From Lunularia cruciata (Eukaryota; Streptophyta; Marchantiopsida; Lunulariales; Lunulariaceae): 64,000 nucleotides of DNA. The notes beneath the pieces were generated by a model. The model was given only the letters and a program-made list of their open reading frames with translations. It had not been told where the DNA came from and made no database searches. Positions 43,501 to 56,550 of the stretch are shown here, in pieces. The position numbers and the translations under genes are program-made. Every line of letters begins with the position of its first letter. The first letter of the stretch is position 1. The stretch lies in NCBI GenBank assembly GCA_948567375.1, contig OX419758.1, forward strand, positions 56,797,001 to 56,861,000, in the 5' to 3' direction.

Positions 43501-45500
43501 GCCTTCCATTGAACTAGAATAAGGACCATTGGTGAATGGTACTTGGCCTGATGTAGGAGCCATGATAATAAACACCAAATTTTTGGACAAGGAATTAACC
43601 CCCAAAGTTAAGCGCTACTTCAATAGTAAGCACTCCAAGAACAATAGATGGAGTATAGCTAGTTACAAGGACCTTGTCAGGATAGCCATTGTAGAGGTAA
43701 TTATGAAACTCTTCAAACAGAAACAAACAACCTATTTAACCAATGTCTAGGTAATGTTCTTTGATTATATGCATGCAAGAGAGCCTATAGATTCGGCTAA
43801 AATGTTTGACAAGTAGTGCAAGCTCCTGCACAAGGATTTTGAAGACAAAGGAGGAGCTACTTACATTGCTCCATTACTACATAAGGATGAACCTTCACAC
43901 CAAGGATGAGAGGAAGAGGTTTCCTACATGTTTTCATCCTATAGGTTATTTTGAAGTGCAACTTGAAGGACCTACTCAGATTGACAAATATCAACTAGCA
44001 AATGCAAAGTTTGCACAAATATGCATGTAGATGAAGAATTGGCCTTGGTTAAGGCTCTAAAGAGGAAGAATACCACCCCAAAGAAGGAACCACTTCCTCC
44101 CAAGTTGAAGGCAAGTCCCTAGATTGTTGAAGTGTTCTATTTGGAAGATGAAACCAAGGACACTATGGCTCATGAAGATGCAAACAAGGAGATGCAAGGA
44201 TCCTTCACTATGTAAAGATCAACCTCCACCTCAAGAGATGAAAAAGAAGAAGAAACTTGGGAGGATGCTCAGTCTGGTCCCCAAGTGCAAGACCAGGCAA
44301 CGGACAAGGGCCTTACAGATGAAGAAGAACACATGGTAGTAGAAGCAACAGTGCTTGAGCAAGAGTTCAATAAGAAGAAGCTATAATAGAAGTACAAGAT
44401 CAGGCTGAGTGCTTGAAGGATCAAGAAATTTGGCCAAGAGAAGGAGATATCACAAAGGAAGAAGATTGCATCACCAACAATGCCAAAAGAGAGGAGGAAA
44501 TCAACATTGTAATAGATCTTTTTTAGGCTGCACTGGAATTGTAGAATCAAAGTGCAAGAGACATTGACAACATCCAAGTTGGTGTAGGTGCAAGATGGGT
44601 TGAATTTCATCCTCCACTCAATGTGCCTACATTGCACTTAATGGTAGTTTTACTGCTCCAATACCAAGCCAAGAGCCCTGATGTGTTGGACTACATCATG
44701 TTGATCAAGGCCATGCACAAGCAAGTTTACACTCAAAAAGCAAGAGAGGACTTGGTGAAAGATGAGGTAGCAAAGATCAAAGACCTATACAAGACAAAGG
44801 CTTTGAAGGTAAGTGCCTTGGTGCAAAGGAACCAAGAGTTAAAGAGGAGAAGTGCCATTGTTGAGAATGAATAAGATCATCAAGCATTTGAGACCAAGAG
44901 GTTTGAACGAGATTGGAAAGCACTAATTCAAATTTGACTAGTTCAAGAAGGAAGCTAGAGACCAACTTTGTAACAAGTAGCACAAAGGAGATAGAACTTG
45001 GAGTGCCTTGCATGAGAAGCATGACCAAGTAATAATGTTGGAGCTACAAATGTAGAAGTATTGGAAGGAAGTGGTGATTTAAATGGAATGCCTCAACAAG
45101 GAGGTAGAGGAAGAAAGGAATAAGCATTGAGAAAGCCTCCAATTGCTAGAGGAACAAAAGGCCAGATGGAGCAGGCAGTCAAAGTAAAAGGGAGGAAGAT
45201 CAATTGAAAGCACTACACCAATTGAAAGAAACTTAAACCCTATTCATAGAGATGTTGAAAGAAGGAGCAATGTAGGCCTTGATGACTAAATGTCACAAAT
45301 TGAATATGCAAGTCCAATGCTTGTAGAATCGGGCCTCTAAAGAAGATCATATGAACAATCTCTCCTTGCATTGCAGGAGTATTTGGATAAGAAGTTCAAC
45401 GAAGTATGCCAAACCTTCTTGCTAGAGATAGCTAGGTATCAAGCCCAAATAGACCAATTGACTAGATACTTAAGAGGTGAAAAAAACCCTTAAACCCCAA
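43500..45500 (+). pseudogene. Decayed protein region of an unrecognised, probably mobile, element
   Basis: A plus-strand reading spread over frames begins in 43529-43750 with WPDVGAMIINTKFLDKELTP and YFNSKHSKNNRWSIASYKDL. It passes DEELALVKALKRKNTTPKKE and a very acidic/basic, Gln/Glu/Lys-rich middle (44040-44900). It ends with DKKFNEVCQTFLLEIARYQA near 45380-45430, which looks coiled-coil. Several stops interrupt it. I do not recognise the family. A plant-specific gag-like or structural protein of an LTR element is possible because an LTR-like block follows at 45812. Confidence 0.4.
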
Positions 45501-45811
45501 TAGTTCCAATCCAAGGCACTCCCTCAAAAGGAAGTCCTTTTGTAAGACATGCACTCTTTAGTAAGGATTAGGTATTCAAAGTTGTATAGTAGTTAAGCAC
45601 TCTGAGTAGGCTAGTCATGCTTGCACTTACCAGTATATGTATTTTAGAGGAGTGTATACTCAAAGTTAAGTGGCACTTGGAGCTGTATAGAATTGGAGAA
45701 AAGTGCCCTTGAAATTGTACTACAACAAAAGTTGCATATACTTGAAGAAGAGGGCCCTTAGGTTTGTACATGGATTTTGGATTGTACACTAAAACTAGAT
45801 TAGGTGGGGTC

Positions 45812-46085
45812 TGATATATCCCTTGACATGTGTAGGAGCCTAATCATTCTGCAAATGATTGGGATAAGATAGGATTAGGATAGTAAAATCAGATAGATAG
45901 TTTAGACTTAGATTGATCAAGATTCACTTGGAATTCTGATTCCTTTGGCTTGGAGCCAAACTTGTATATAAGGCTGAGTGATGTTGGCACCTGTGTTCAC
46001 TCTCCTGTAATGCAAGCTTTCATTACTAAGTAAAGAGTGCTCTTACTTATTTGCAAGCTATGTGTCCTACATTCTGCATGTTGTT
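45812..46085 (+). repeat. LTR-like promoter block
   Basis: It begins TGATATATCCC and contains TTGTATATAAGG (TATA box) near 45961. It continues with pyrimidine-rich and CTCTCCTGTAATG sequence and ends near CTACATTCTGCA. These are features of an LTR with U3, TATA and U5. No second copy was found in the window, so the assignment is tentative. Confidence 0.4.
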
Positions 46086-47580
46086 TCAATGTCTAAGCAA
46101 GAGTAGAGGTGAAGAATTTTACAATAGGTCTTCAATGCTTAGTGCCAAGCATGTACTTGCCCTTGATCAAGGTGTGCACTAAAGAGTTCAAAGGAGTGAA
46201 CTTGTGCAACAAGTGGATTGGGAAGCTCACTGTGCAAGAAATATCACAAAAACAAAAAGTTAGTCAAGAAGTAGCAAGAAGCTCAGCCCTATAAGTTGTG
46301 CCTTCTAAGAACATATTTGTAAGCACTACATCTTTGGAATGGACTGGCACTCAAAGTTGGATGAACCATCACCTTTAGGAGCAATTCCAACTAGATTTTA
46401 GAGTGAAAGTGATGAGTTTTATGATTTTCTCTTTGCTGTAATGTGCCATAAAGGATGACATTACCTCTTTTGAGAGTGTTTTTTGCCCAAGAGGTAAAAC
46501 AAGAGACAATAAACAAACTCAGATTTGGTGGCAAGTGCTTGTTTCAATTCACTTTCAAGCATTTTCAAATAGTATCCTCATGGGAACAAACCATTCTTAT
46601 TGAATATATTATAAGTACATTGACATTGAGTTTTCATGCCTTTGTTGACCATTCCAAGAGTACAGATCAAGCCATGGAGTGGTGAGCATCTCCGGGGAGT
46701 TATATTTTAGGGTTATTTGAGACTAGTTTTATATATCCATACTTATTCTATAGGCTTCATGTACACTCCATGATGAGGTTAGACAAGTTTTGGTTACCAC
46801 TCAATTAATTGGCACGTGATTCTTTGGATGATTTAGCATGGTTTTTATTCCTCTTATTCTCACAATAATGTTTTTGTTATATTAGAGAGAGACATGTTGT
46901 GTAGAGAAAGGTGATAACTAGATTTGAAAATTGCAAGAAAGGATTAGGCTACCTTATTAAAGGAGTCTATTTGAGCTACACATTACAAAAGACACATTCA
47001 ATCACAAGATACTATAGATTCTACTTGATTACCATAATATAGGATATTGAGTCAAGCTAGACAATATAGTAGAGCAACATGAGCCATGCATCCTTTGTTT
47101 ATGGTTAGTTATGACAGTTTCTTTCTTATGTTTATTATGTCCTTTGGCAAGAGAGGAAGTACCACTAGAAGTCTTAAACTATTAGCTTTAGTAACCTTTA
47201 TGTATTCGTGGATTGCATTGTGCATTATCTCAAACCTATCTTCAAGAGTTTGTTAAGGATGGTATATGAGCATCTTAGAGATTACTTCCAAGAAAATGAT
47301 CCTTTTAAAGGTTTTACCAAGTTCAAGTGGTTGTACCAATAGCAAGGAGAGAGATTCTTATGTCAATTAGTCAAGTACTAAGAGATAGTTGACTTCTCAC
47401 AATGGAAAAGAATACAAGGCATTTGACTAGTTGCTAGTGAGGAGGTCTTTTATGTCTTGTAGCTATACAATTGTCCTTTAGTATTCTTTTCACTTCTAAT
47501 AGCACCTCACTCTAGATAAATTTGGAGTTGCTACACCCAAAGGTTGTGAGGCTATCTCTCTAGGCATCAAGTCTTTGATT
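46086..47580. other. Unassigned sequence
   Basis: Only short frames; the longest, 46455-46685, shows no motif. Possibly the internal part of the element whose LTR may be 45812-46085. Confidence 0.35.
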
Positions 47581-47945
47581 CATCTTTGGCAAGGATGTGA
47601 TGAGTTCAAGCTTACATGTTACATGCTTACAGGTTCCCATTGCATAAATAGAATGAAAAGTAGTTGAAGTGGTCCACCCGGTTTTTGGTTGCTTACCTTG
47701 TTGTGTTGTCAATTCTCACAAGATCAAACAAACTCGTGAACCCCGCTCAGACCATGTTCAAGCCATTGACATTAGAGGGTACTCAACTTTTTATCCACAT
47801 CTAGTGACTAGTGATTGGTAAGCATGGGCATCTTGAGGGCACACAAGTTAGAGATTGCTCATTGTTAGAACATTGATCAAATTCTCATAGAATAGAAGGT
47901 TATCCTTGAAGGAAAAAGTGCTTTATCCTTTTCATGTGCTGCAAG
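47580..47945 (-). mobile_element. E10: integrase fragment of an E4-like element
   Basis: It matches E4 34036-34380 on the minus strand, the integrase zinc-binding region and preceding linker, with many substitutions. No LTR attached. E7 lies 245 bp to the right and is a separate insertion with its own target duplication. Confidence 0.7.
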
Positions 47946-48189
47946 ATAAATTTTCACTAGCTAAAAGAAGAGGTCTTGGCTTCCCTCTCAAAGATGAAGC
48001 TTTTTGTACCTCCTTTATCTTAGACACTTTGTCCATGCTCACCTCCTCTCCTAGTTGGGGAACACACAATTCCCTACTCCCTCCTTTTGAGATGTTATGT
48101 CTCAAGAACATCCCATTTGGCATGTACACATCTCCTTACAAATCTACAGTCCTTGATAGTACCTTCTATACCTTGTAGTATACCTTATC

Positions 48190-48697
48190 TACAATAGACC
48201 AAGGAGAGAAATAGGAGAATTAAAGATCAAAGTGAAAGATCAAAGTGAAAGATCACATTGGGATTTTTGAATGAGGGAAACTTTGAATGTTTAGCATGAG
48301 CTTGGACTTTCGTATTTATAGGGAACATACAAGGCTTTTGAAAAACTTCTCAAGAAGCTTCCTAAAAGTCATCTTCTTTGAGTGCAAGCCAAGTTAACTA
48401 AGAAGTTTCTTGAGAAGTTTCTTTCTAGAAGCCACTTACTTGGCATACAAGCTAAGCTAGTCAAAAAGCTTCCTAAGAAGCTTCCTTTTAGAAGCTACCT
48501 ACTTGGTGTGCAAACTAAGCTAGCCAAGAAGCTTTCTCCTAGAAATCATCACTTGGTATGCACACTACTTGATATTTAGAATGTACCAAATAGCTTCCTA
48601 GATACTTGTAGAATATTCTTATAATTTTTTGCCAATTTGGCCTCTTTGCTACTTTGTCAGTCTTGACTAACTCATCTATAAGCTCCATATTGTTACA
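48190..48697 (-). repeat. E7 3' LTR
   Basis: It starts TACAATAGACC (mutated TG end) and ends TTGTTACA. It contains a small internal duplication GATCAAAGTGAAA at about 48224-48250 and GAAGCTTC motifs as in E4. A CCCCC run next to it is the polypurine tract on the minus strand. Confidence 0.85.
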
Positions 48698-48732
48698 TAT
48701 TCCCCCATTGCTAGTTGGTGATGTTCTTGTCA

Positions 48733-50216
48733 CTATGGAAGTTTCAAACTCCTATATGGCCATTTGTGTATTCTAGAGATGAGAAAGAGATTCCCAAGTG
48801 GCATCATGAAGGAGATACCCTTTCCAAAGGACTTTGTACTTAGTATGTTATCGTTATTCATATAATCAACTTTGTACTCCTCATGATTGTTGATAGGGAC
48901 GGGAGGAAGAGGATGTTGGATACAAGCAGAAAAGGAAGATGGATTAGAAATAAAAGGTTTCAACTTGGAAATATGAAAGACAAGGTGGATTCACAAATGA
49001 CAAGGCAAGGCAAGACGGCAAGTAATAGGAGAAATGATTTGGATGACATCAAATGGATCTATCCAATTAGGAGCAAGTTTACGCGCTTGGGTATCAAGTG
49101 GGAAGGGTAGGTTACTAGAAGAAAGCATGACCTTATCACCAAGTTGTAAGGTGAGATCACGATGATGTTGGTCTAAGTATTATTTTTGACAATTTTGAGC
49201 AACAAGGAGATGAGATTTGGCTTGTTGTAGGGATTGGGATATTGTGGTCAAGAAGATGAAAGTATGAGGTACATGAGATGGAGGAGGAGCAAGAAGAAAA
49301 TCTGGAACAAGTGAGTCTTGGCCAAAATTAAGGAAGAAGGAAGAGAATCCGGTGCTTGCTTGTTTGGAATTATTGTAGGTAAAATCAACAATTGCAAGAC
49401 ATTCATCCCAAATGGTATGATGAGTGTTGACAAAGGCAGGAAGCACATCCTCCAAGGTGCAATTTGCATGTTTAGTTTTTCCATCAGTTTGGGGATGATA
49501 CGCCATGGATAAAGTAAGCTTGGTGCCAAGTAACAAGAAGAGTGCTTGCTAAATTTTTTGGTAAATCAAGGACCACAATAAAAGATGAGTACATGAGGCA
49601 CTCTATGATGCTTGAAGACATTGTTGAAGTAGATTTGGACTAACATTAGAGCAGTCACTATATCAAGGTTGGTGTTAAATGGATTTGCTTACTAAGCTTA
49701 TCCACAAACACCACAATTGTTGTGTGCTCTTGCTTTGTCTTGGGCAAAGATATGATGAGATCTAAGCTCACATATTCTCATCAAGCAAATGGGAGAGGAA
49801 TTGGTTAATGTAGATCACTTGGTTTTTGGTTTTTTGGTTTTTGGATTTTTGGTTTTTAGCATTGTTACATTGGTAGCTCTCACAAGATTGGACAAAATCT
49901 CAAACATTTTATGCCATGTCGGGAAACCACCATTAGAATTGTAGGGTACCCAAGGTCTTGTCCACATCCATATAACATGGATTGGTAAATCATGGATTTT
50001 TTGAAAGCACACAAGTTGTAAATCACCCTTGGTTGGAACATAGATCTGGTTCTCACAAAATAGAAGGTTTACCTTGAAGGAGAAGGTGTTGTATTCCTTA
50101 CCATTTGAAAGAAGAAGAGTGACCTTGTACCATTTGAAAGAAGGTGTCTTGTTGTAAAGCAGTCCTAAATTCAATTTGGAATTTGAGTCAATTGACACTA
50201 TTGTAATTGTCATCAT
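48733..50216 (-). pseudogene. E7 integrase and chromodomain (decayed)
   Basis: The minus-strand reading shows PINNHEEYKVDYM (chromodomain start, near 48860-48900). It also shows RISRIHKWPYRSLKLP-like end residues near 48740-48780 and AIVDFTYNNSKQASTGFSSF near 49370-49430. MAYHPQTDGKTKHANCTLED lies near 49450-49510, and a KGDLQLVCFQKIHDLP zinc-region relic near 49990-50040. A GGTTTTT slippage expansion sits at 49829-49860. Stops are frequent. Confidence 0.75.
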
Positions 50217-50299
50217 GATGAGGAAGAAGATTCTTCAAATCAATTTGTTGTAATAGGGCATTGAGGATGACATGGAACCCATCAGGTTTGTACTAAAGT

Positions 50300-51500
50300 T
50301 TGATGTCAAACAATTTTAGTTGTTCTTCCCATCAATGATATTGACTCTTCATGTGCTCTAGATGTAATGTCTGCAACAAGGGTTTGAGATTGGTTTGCAT
50401 GATCACTTGTTTACTCAAGAGATCATGCCTATTTACCTTGGTGGCATATACCATTGCTAGTTATTCCTAATCTCAAGCAAAGTAATTCCTTTTTCTGGTA
50501 TTTAGTCAGTGAGACATAAAGGCGATGGGATGTAACCCATCTAGAAATTATTTTTGCAATACAGCTCCAATGGAAAAGTTAGAAGCATCAAAGTCAACCA
50601 TACAAGGTAGTTGAGGATCATATGATTAAAGAATGGGTCTTGAAGACACCATATGTTTCAACTTCTAGAATGTTTCTTTGTGCTTGGTAGTCCATTGAAA
50701 GCTTGAGGTCTTCTCCAAGAGGTCGATCAACAATGCAGCCACATGAGCATGGTAGTGAATGAATCATCATTAAAAAATTGCCATTTCATTAAATTTCTAC
50801 ACTTCATGGTATTCTTTGGAGTAGGCCAATAAGTAATGAATTTAATTTTCTCCTCTTCCGTCTTGATCCTCTTTGACAAAATCTTATAACCCAAGAAGGT
50901 AACTTCCTTCTACCAAAAGGTACACTTTGACTTCTTGCATTAGAACTTATATTGACATAGTTGTCTTAAGACTTCTCATACATGATTTGCATGTTTTGCC
51001 TCTATCTTGCTATAGATTAGAATATAATCCAAGAACACCATCACATACCAATCCAACAACCCATCCAACACCTAATGCATCTTATCCATGAAGATTGGTG
51101 GAGCATTAGTGAGCCCAAAAGGTAGAACTCTCTATTCAAAATGCCCATACCTTATCCAAAATGTAGTGTTTTGCACATCTTCTTAATCAATAGGAATCTA
51201 CTAATAACCACTTCAAAGATCCAACTTGGAGAAATATTATGCTTCACTCAATTGATCTAGCAAGTTATCAATTCAAGGAAAAAGATATGTATTTTTCATT
51301 GTTGTTTTTTGAAGCCATGGTAATCAATACAACAGCAAAGTCCTTCATTTTTCTTTGGGTCAAATATTATCAATGCTTCCCAAGGATATGTACTATATCA
51401 TATGAAATCTTTCTCTAACCATTCCATCAATGTTATTCAAAGCTCATCCAACTCTTTTGGTGAGACTTGATGGATTGGTCTACTCGTTGGAATACTTCTT
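50300..51500 (-). pseudogene. E7 RNase H and RT (decayed)
   Basis: The plus-strand sequence aligns with E4 34560-35800. The RNase H blocks are at about 50370-50640, the RT thumb near 50820-50900, the FLDD-box region near 51010-51050, and the LPFGL-type block near 51105-51130. All are interrupted by stops and small deletions; no frame exceeds 60 codons. Confidence 0.7.
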
Positions 51501-51779
51501 GGCAATAACAATCTTGAAGGGCACACCACAATCAAAGGGTAGTCTCTTTGTTAGATAATCTTGAAACACATCTACAAACTCTTGAACTGTTTGATCACCA
51601 TTGCTTGATAAAGCTTCTTGCACTCATTAGATTCTCTATGCACAATTGGCTTGATCCACATCACAAAAATAGGCCTATCTTCCTTGAAAGCTTGCTCTAT
51701 GGCTACTTTATTGACAAAATTCTTTTTCCAAAGCTTGCTCTATGGTTTCTTTATTGATAAACTTCCTATCTTGGGACTT

Positions 51780-53200
51780 ACTATTTTGAGATGTCTTACT
51801 CAAAGGTGCCAAACAACCTAATTGGTAATTTCTACCTTGGTGTTGTCCTTGAATTTTTCATAAGGTCTAATTAAATTGAACCTTATGAAGTTCAAGCTAA
51901 AGCAAACCTAGAATGACATCATAGTGTAGAGGTGTCACTAGAAACCTCATACACTCCAAATACTCTTTCACTATCTCAAATGTAATACAATGTGAGGTAC
52001 GGAACGCAAAAAAACTTTTACCATCATCAATCTACTTCCAATTACTAGGTTGATAAATATAATTAATTCTTTTGCTAATTGTATGGACAAGCAATTCTCT
52101 AAACTTCTTAAATTAACCAAAATCTTACAACCACGATTAGAAATCATACCTTGCAAGTGAAGCAAATTTGCATAGGTCAAGCCTACAATTCCATTAGAGC
52201 TAATCAAGCTCCCAATAGGTGGCTCAAGTTCTCTTATTGGGATTCTCATTTCCTTGATCATCATGCTTCATAAATTCTACTTGGGCGATTGGTTGAGGTC
52301 ATCCATTCTTGAGTGAATATTCAACAATGTGATGCTCTATTTGGCAACAAAAAATTAATCAACATTTTGTTGTAATATTTTCTTATCTATAGTGCCAAGT
52401 TGTTTTGGTTGGATGGCATCAACCTCCATTGGTTCCGACTTGTCTACCCGTGTGTAGTGTGTGGGTAGGTTTTGTGAAGATCAAGGTCAAGACTAAGTTA
52501 TTATAGCCAAGGAATCAAAGCGCTCAGCCAAGTGTATGGCTTCCTCCAGGTGTTTGAGCTCCTTCATAGTCACTTCTAATTTGGTGTATGATTTCAAGCT
52601 CTTCACAAATTGATCCAGAGCTTCACCTTCTTACATATCTAGAATTTTCATTATGGTATTCAAGAATTGAGTGATGTAGCTTCTTACATAACCAATCTGC
52701 TTTAATTCTACCAATCTATCTCCTGCGGTTCATATGGTATTTATTGCTCAAAAATTGCACAATTATTTGCACTCTTGAATTCTTTCCATGTTGAGATTGG
52801 TGCAACAAATTGTTGATCAGCTTGTTCCACTTGGAATTGCCACCATAGTTTTGCCACTTTATTCAATTGGCTTGAAGCCAAAAGAATCTGTCTTTGTTCA
52901 TCTTGACGGTTTGTAGCTTCAAAATAATATCACAATCAAATACAAAATTCTTTACTATAGTCAAGAGATTCTTGCCTTCAAATACCTTGGGATTTAATAA
53001 TCAGATTTTCAATTTTTCTTCTCAAAATGGTGCTCTTTCTACATGCTCTTATCATTAATGATCTAGTTCTTCCAACAATCAAGTAAGATGCTCAATTTTT
53101 TGCAGCATAGCAATGATAATTTTGATCATTGTTGCCATGGACTCTATCAAACTACCAATAATTTATCTAAGTTAGTACATAGATGTAGCATGTCCATCAT
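51780..53200 (-). pseudogene. E7 protease and gag (decayed)
   Basis: It aligns with E4 36080-37480. The protease/linker region lies at 51800-52130. The zinc-knuckle region near 52310-52370 has knuckle residues lost, and the gag capsid region lies at 52500-53150. No usable frame. Confidence 0.6.
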
Positions 53201-53399
53201 TCTACATAAGTTACAAATGAAAGTACCAAGGGTTTATCAAACAAGGTGATCACATTCAAAAATTCTACCCAAAGCGTGATGTTGAACTATGTGAAATGAT
53301 GTTTGGATAGTACATGGACATAAAAAATCCCAATAGTTTGGCAAAAATGGATTTAGTGGTCGATAAATTCCATCCATTTCATTCCTACTCTGATATCAA

Positions 53400-53879
53400 T
53401 GTAACACACCAAGGAGAGAAATAAGAGAACGGAAGATATGAGTGGAAGATCATATTGGGACTCTTGAATGAGGGGAACTTTGAATACTTAGCATGAGCTT
53501 GGGCTTTGGTATTTATAAAAAATATACAAGGCTCTTGAGAAACTTCCTAAAAGTGTCTTCTTTGAGTGCACGCCAAGTTAATAGTGAAGGTTCTCAAGAA
53601 ATTTCCTTCTAGAAACCACCTACTTTGCATACAAGCTAAGCTAGTTGAGAAGCTTCCCAAGAAACTTTCTTTTATAAGCCACCTACTTTGCATGCAAGCT
53701 AAGCTAGCCAAGAAGCTTCCTCTTAGAAATTGCCTCTTGGCATACACATTACTCAATACTTAGAAGGTACTAAGTAGCTTCTTAGATGCTTCTAGAATAT
53801 TTTTATAATTCTTGGCTAATTTGCTTATTTAATACTTTTTAGTCTTTATTGACTCATCTATAAACTCCATATTGTTACA
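53400..53879 (-). repeat. E7 5' LTR
   Basis: It runs from TGTAACACACC to TTGTTACA, 480 bp, pairing with 48190-48697, with the GAAGCTTC-type repeats still recognisable. Confidence 0.88.
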
Positions 53880-53884
53880 TTATC

Positions 53885-54545
53885 CACACTCTTAGAACCT
53901 TGTATGCTCTCATAGTTATTATATGACTAGCGGTAATTATAGATAGCTCTTCTCATAGTCATGGGAGGATATGGAATCATATCACAAGAGGCTCTTCCAC
54001 CAATAGCTTACCCAGGAGCATGGGCACTAGTGGCCCCTTGTTGGCAAATATGTTCTTATATGAAGATTGCCTATTTCTATTGCTACCTATTGCGATAGTC
54101 AACTCAAGTACCTATGATTTTTAGATATCATTTTGATTGGCTTAAGATTTATTGCTAGACCTTGCCTGCATAAAACTCTCCTCCTTTGCAGACTATGTAT
54201 CCACAGACTCTAGGAAAATTTCAAGTGGAGGTTAATGAGCAAATGCACAATCATACTATTTCTAGCATCCTCATTGATATGCCTTTGCTTGATAGAGCTA
54301 GGATCCTCTCTTGCAATAAGAAGTGCACTAGAGCTTGGCTTCATGATTCCTTTTTGATTGAGGACTTTCAATTCACGTATGAAGAATTCACCATGGCACT
54401 TTGGTTTTGATTAAGCCTACCATATCCATCACTCTTCAGATCCGGACCACTACTCATGTGGTTCTACATTGGATGTAGAGGGCATATATCTCCTACAATG
54501 TGCTACAAGAGGAGAGCCTACTAGAGTCCATGATACCATTAGAGA
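53885..54545. other. Unassigned sequence
   Basis: One plus frame of 74 codons (54186-54410) begins MQTMYPQTLGKFQVEVNEQM; it shows no family motif that I know. The rest has no coding signal. Confidence 0.35.
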
Positions 54546-54550
54546 TGTAG

Positions 54551-55296
54551 TGTAATACCAATAACTAGACATATTATCTATAGGTGAAAATTGGCTTGGT
54601 AACATTTGGAAAGATGTTATTATGATAGGCTAGGTAGATCAGATAGAGGTGTCACAAAAGAGTACTTCTACTAATAGAGAAAGAATCAAAAATAGCCTAA
54701 ATTGTAATACCAAAAGCTAGACATGTCATCTAGAGGTAAAAATTGGCTTGGTAACATTTGGAAGGATTTTATACATGATGGTCTAGGTAGATCAGAGAGA
54801 AGTGTCACCAAAAGAAGACTTCTACGAACAATGTAAGAGTTGAAAAAATAGCCTAGAAACTTCAAAGCCAATTTTGGAGGCCTAAAAGGATGAATTAGGC
54901 TTAAAAAATGTCCACAGTCTCCCCCCTTCCAAAATAAAGGAAAGGCTAGCCTTCTTTCTCCCAAGTTTGTCTCATCAAGAGCTTTCCAACGGTACCTCAC
55001 TCATACAATTTAGAGATTCTTACAAGAAGATTCTCAAAAGATTCCCTTTGGTCAATGAGGGTTTGACCAGCCAGATAGGATTAGAACCAACATGTCACCT
55101 ATGCATACAAATAATCCTAGTGTGGAGATTGCTTACATGTCACCAATCCATGTATTTGATCCAAGGATGGAGCTTCCTTTGGAGGAAGTCCCCTTTGTTG
55201 TATAATACAATCAAGGTGTTCCTTTGGGGGTATAGGAGGTTAAGTGTAAAATTGTGTGTGTTTTTTTTTAAGGTCTCCTATCCTCAAAAGATTACA
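54551..55296 (+). mobile_element. Collapsed LTR pair of the E1/E3 family
   Basis: The first 152 bp of an E1/E3-type LTR (54551-54702) are followed directly by a complete LTR (54703-55296). The outer flanks are TGTAG on both sides (54546-54550 and 55297-55301), a perfect target duplication. One whole element was thus reduced to a 5' LTR stub plus the 3' LTR by internal deletion. Confidence 0.88.
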
Positions 55297-55392
55297 TGTA
55301 GTGCACAAATCCTCCAATCTACATGCTCACAAGTTAAGACCAAACAATGGATGGTCCTATTGGCCCACCTCAAAAGAAGGTGCATATAGATA

Positions 55393-55659
55393 TTGTCACC
55401 TTCAAAGATGGCTAACATACGTTGTATGATGTGGTGGGGGAAAACCTACTTAGACACAAAGTCTTTGGCACAAGCTATCATCCAAGTAGGAGCTATAACA
55501 ATCATTGCCATTAGGAGGAAAGAGGATCATTATGCCCCACGGCTTGCCTTTGACACCTTTGTCCCCCTAGCAATGGAGTTGTTTGGCCACATTCATCATC
55601 AGTTTGATGGTCTTGTTTGGGAGGCAACACATGACTCACTACAAAGAGGTGGTATGTGA
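55393..55659 (+). pseudogene. Possible C-terminal fragment of a LINE-type retroelement protein
   Basis: The frame contains KEDHYAPRLAFDTFVPLAME followed by LFGHIHHQFDGL. This K-E-x-x-Y ... F-x-P-x-A-x-E-x-F-G-x-x-H pattern is one I associate with the end of plant LINE reverse-transcriptase proteins and related host sequences. There is no catalytic RT part nearby, so the call is tentative. Confidence 0.4.
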
Positions 55660-56550
55660 CTTTCTCACCCACAATGCTTACCTTGTATTTTTGGCAATGG
55701 TTCTTTGTCACCGCATAGAGATTGCAGGCTTTGAGTCTTCATTGATGTGCATAATTAGTGGATGTGGATTGATGGACGTGCCTGGTCCATCAATCCTCTC
55801 CCCCCTCGCTTTTGCTAGAAATCCCTTTGGAAAATCTCTATCACATTGTGTTATAATAGTGTCTTTATCACTTGATTTGCATATTTCTTATACATACATC
55901 ATTGCAAAGAGTTTTATTATTTATACCATGTGGGCTTTGGTTTCTCTTTGCTTTTTTACCCTTTTCGGTGGGTCTTGGACTCTTTCTATCTTTGTGCACC
56001 TTTTGTTGCGTTTGTATTCTTTTGCTCTTGTCCCCACCGGGTATTTTCTTGGGCCTTATGGCCTTTTCCTCCTTGCTCCGAGAGTGCAAGGAGATAGCAT
56101 CTTGGAACACGTGTCATCATTAAGGAGATTCTTTATCCTATTTGGTAGAACGGAGTGCCAAACTTGTTTGTACCACCAACCTCCTGTTTCTCTCCCTCAA
56201 ATTATTTGATTAAACCGTTATTCATGCTCTTAGTGTGAAACTGACTAGATGGTATGAGGGCAAGCAATAGCGGACGGATAAGGATGTGGCGTATCTTAAA
56301 TACATTCCCAAACTTCTGACAACTTAGGATAGTGAGCACGAGCTAAAATATTTCTTTCAATCATATAGTTTAGATATCAGGTATGGCCATCTACATGTCT
56401 GTGGTCGTGGTCATCACCTTAAGAATCATTACAGTCTAGATTCGATGCCCCTTGATATAATGCGAATAATAAACTACAATGCCCAAGATTAGGTACTGTC
56501 TCTCCCTTTTCCAAAGGATTTGGAGGGTTGCGACTAGCTATGCTAATCCC
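55660..56550. other. Unassigned transition from repeats to host DNA
   Basis: Overlapping frames at 55583-56209 look hydrophobic only because the DNA is T-rich (CTTTT runs near 55940-56080). Around 56210-56400 a reading with LSVKLTRWYEG and KDVAYLKYIPKLLTT suggests a scrap of a gag-like protein. CpG dinucleotides become more frequent from about 56500. Confidence 0.35.

Larger units (their letters stand above)
48190..53879 (-). mobile_element. E7: minus-strand chromovirus of the E4 family
   Basis: LTRs at 53400-53879 (5') and 48190-48697 (3') with a perfect target duplication TTATC (48185-48189 and 53880-53884). The internal region aligns with E4 from chromodomain to gag, but it is shorter and far more decayed. 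The primer site is mutated (TTGATATCAGAG). It is older than E4 by its state of decay. Confidence 0.92.

Noticed and set aside
55583-56209. 208-codon hydrophobic plus-strand frame
   Set aside because: Hydrophobicity follows from T-rich DNA (CTTTT runs). Overlapping frames look equally good and no membrane-protein family pattern is visible.
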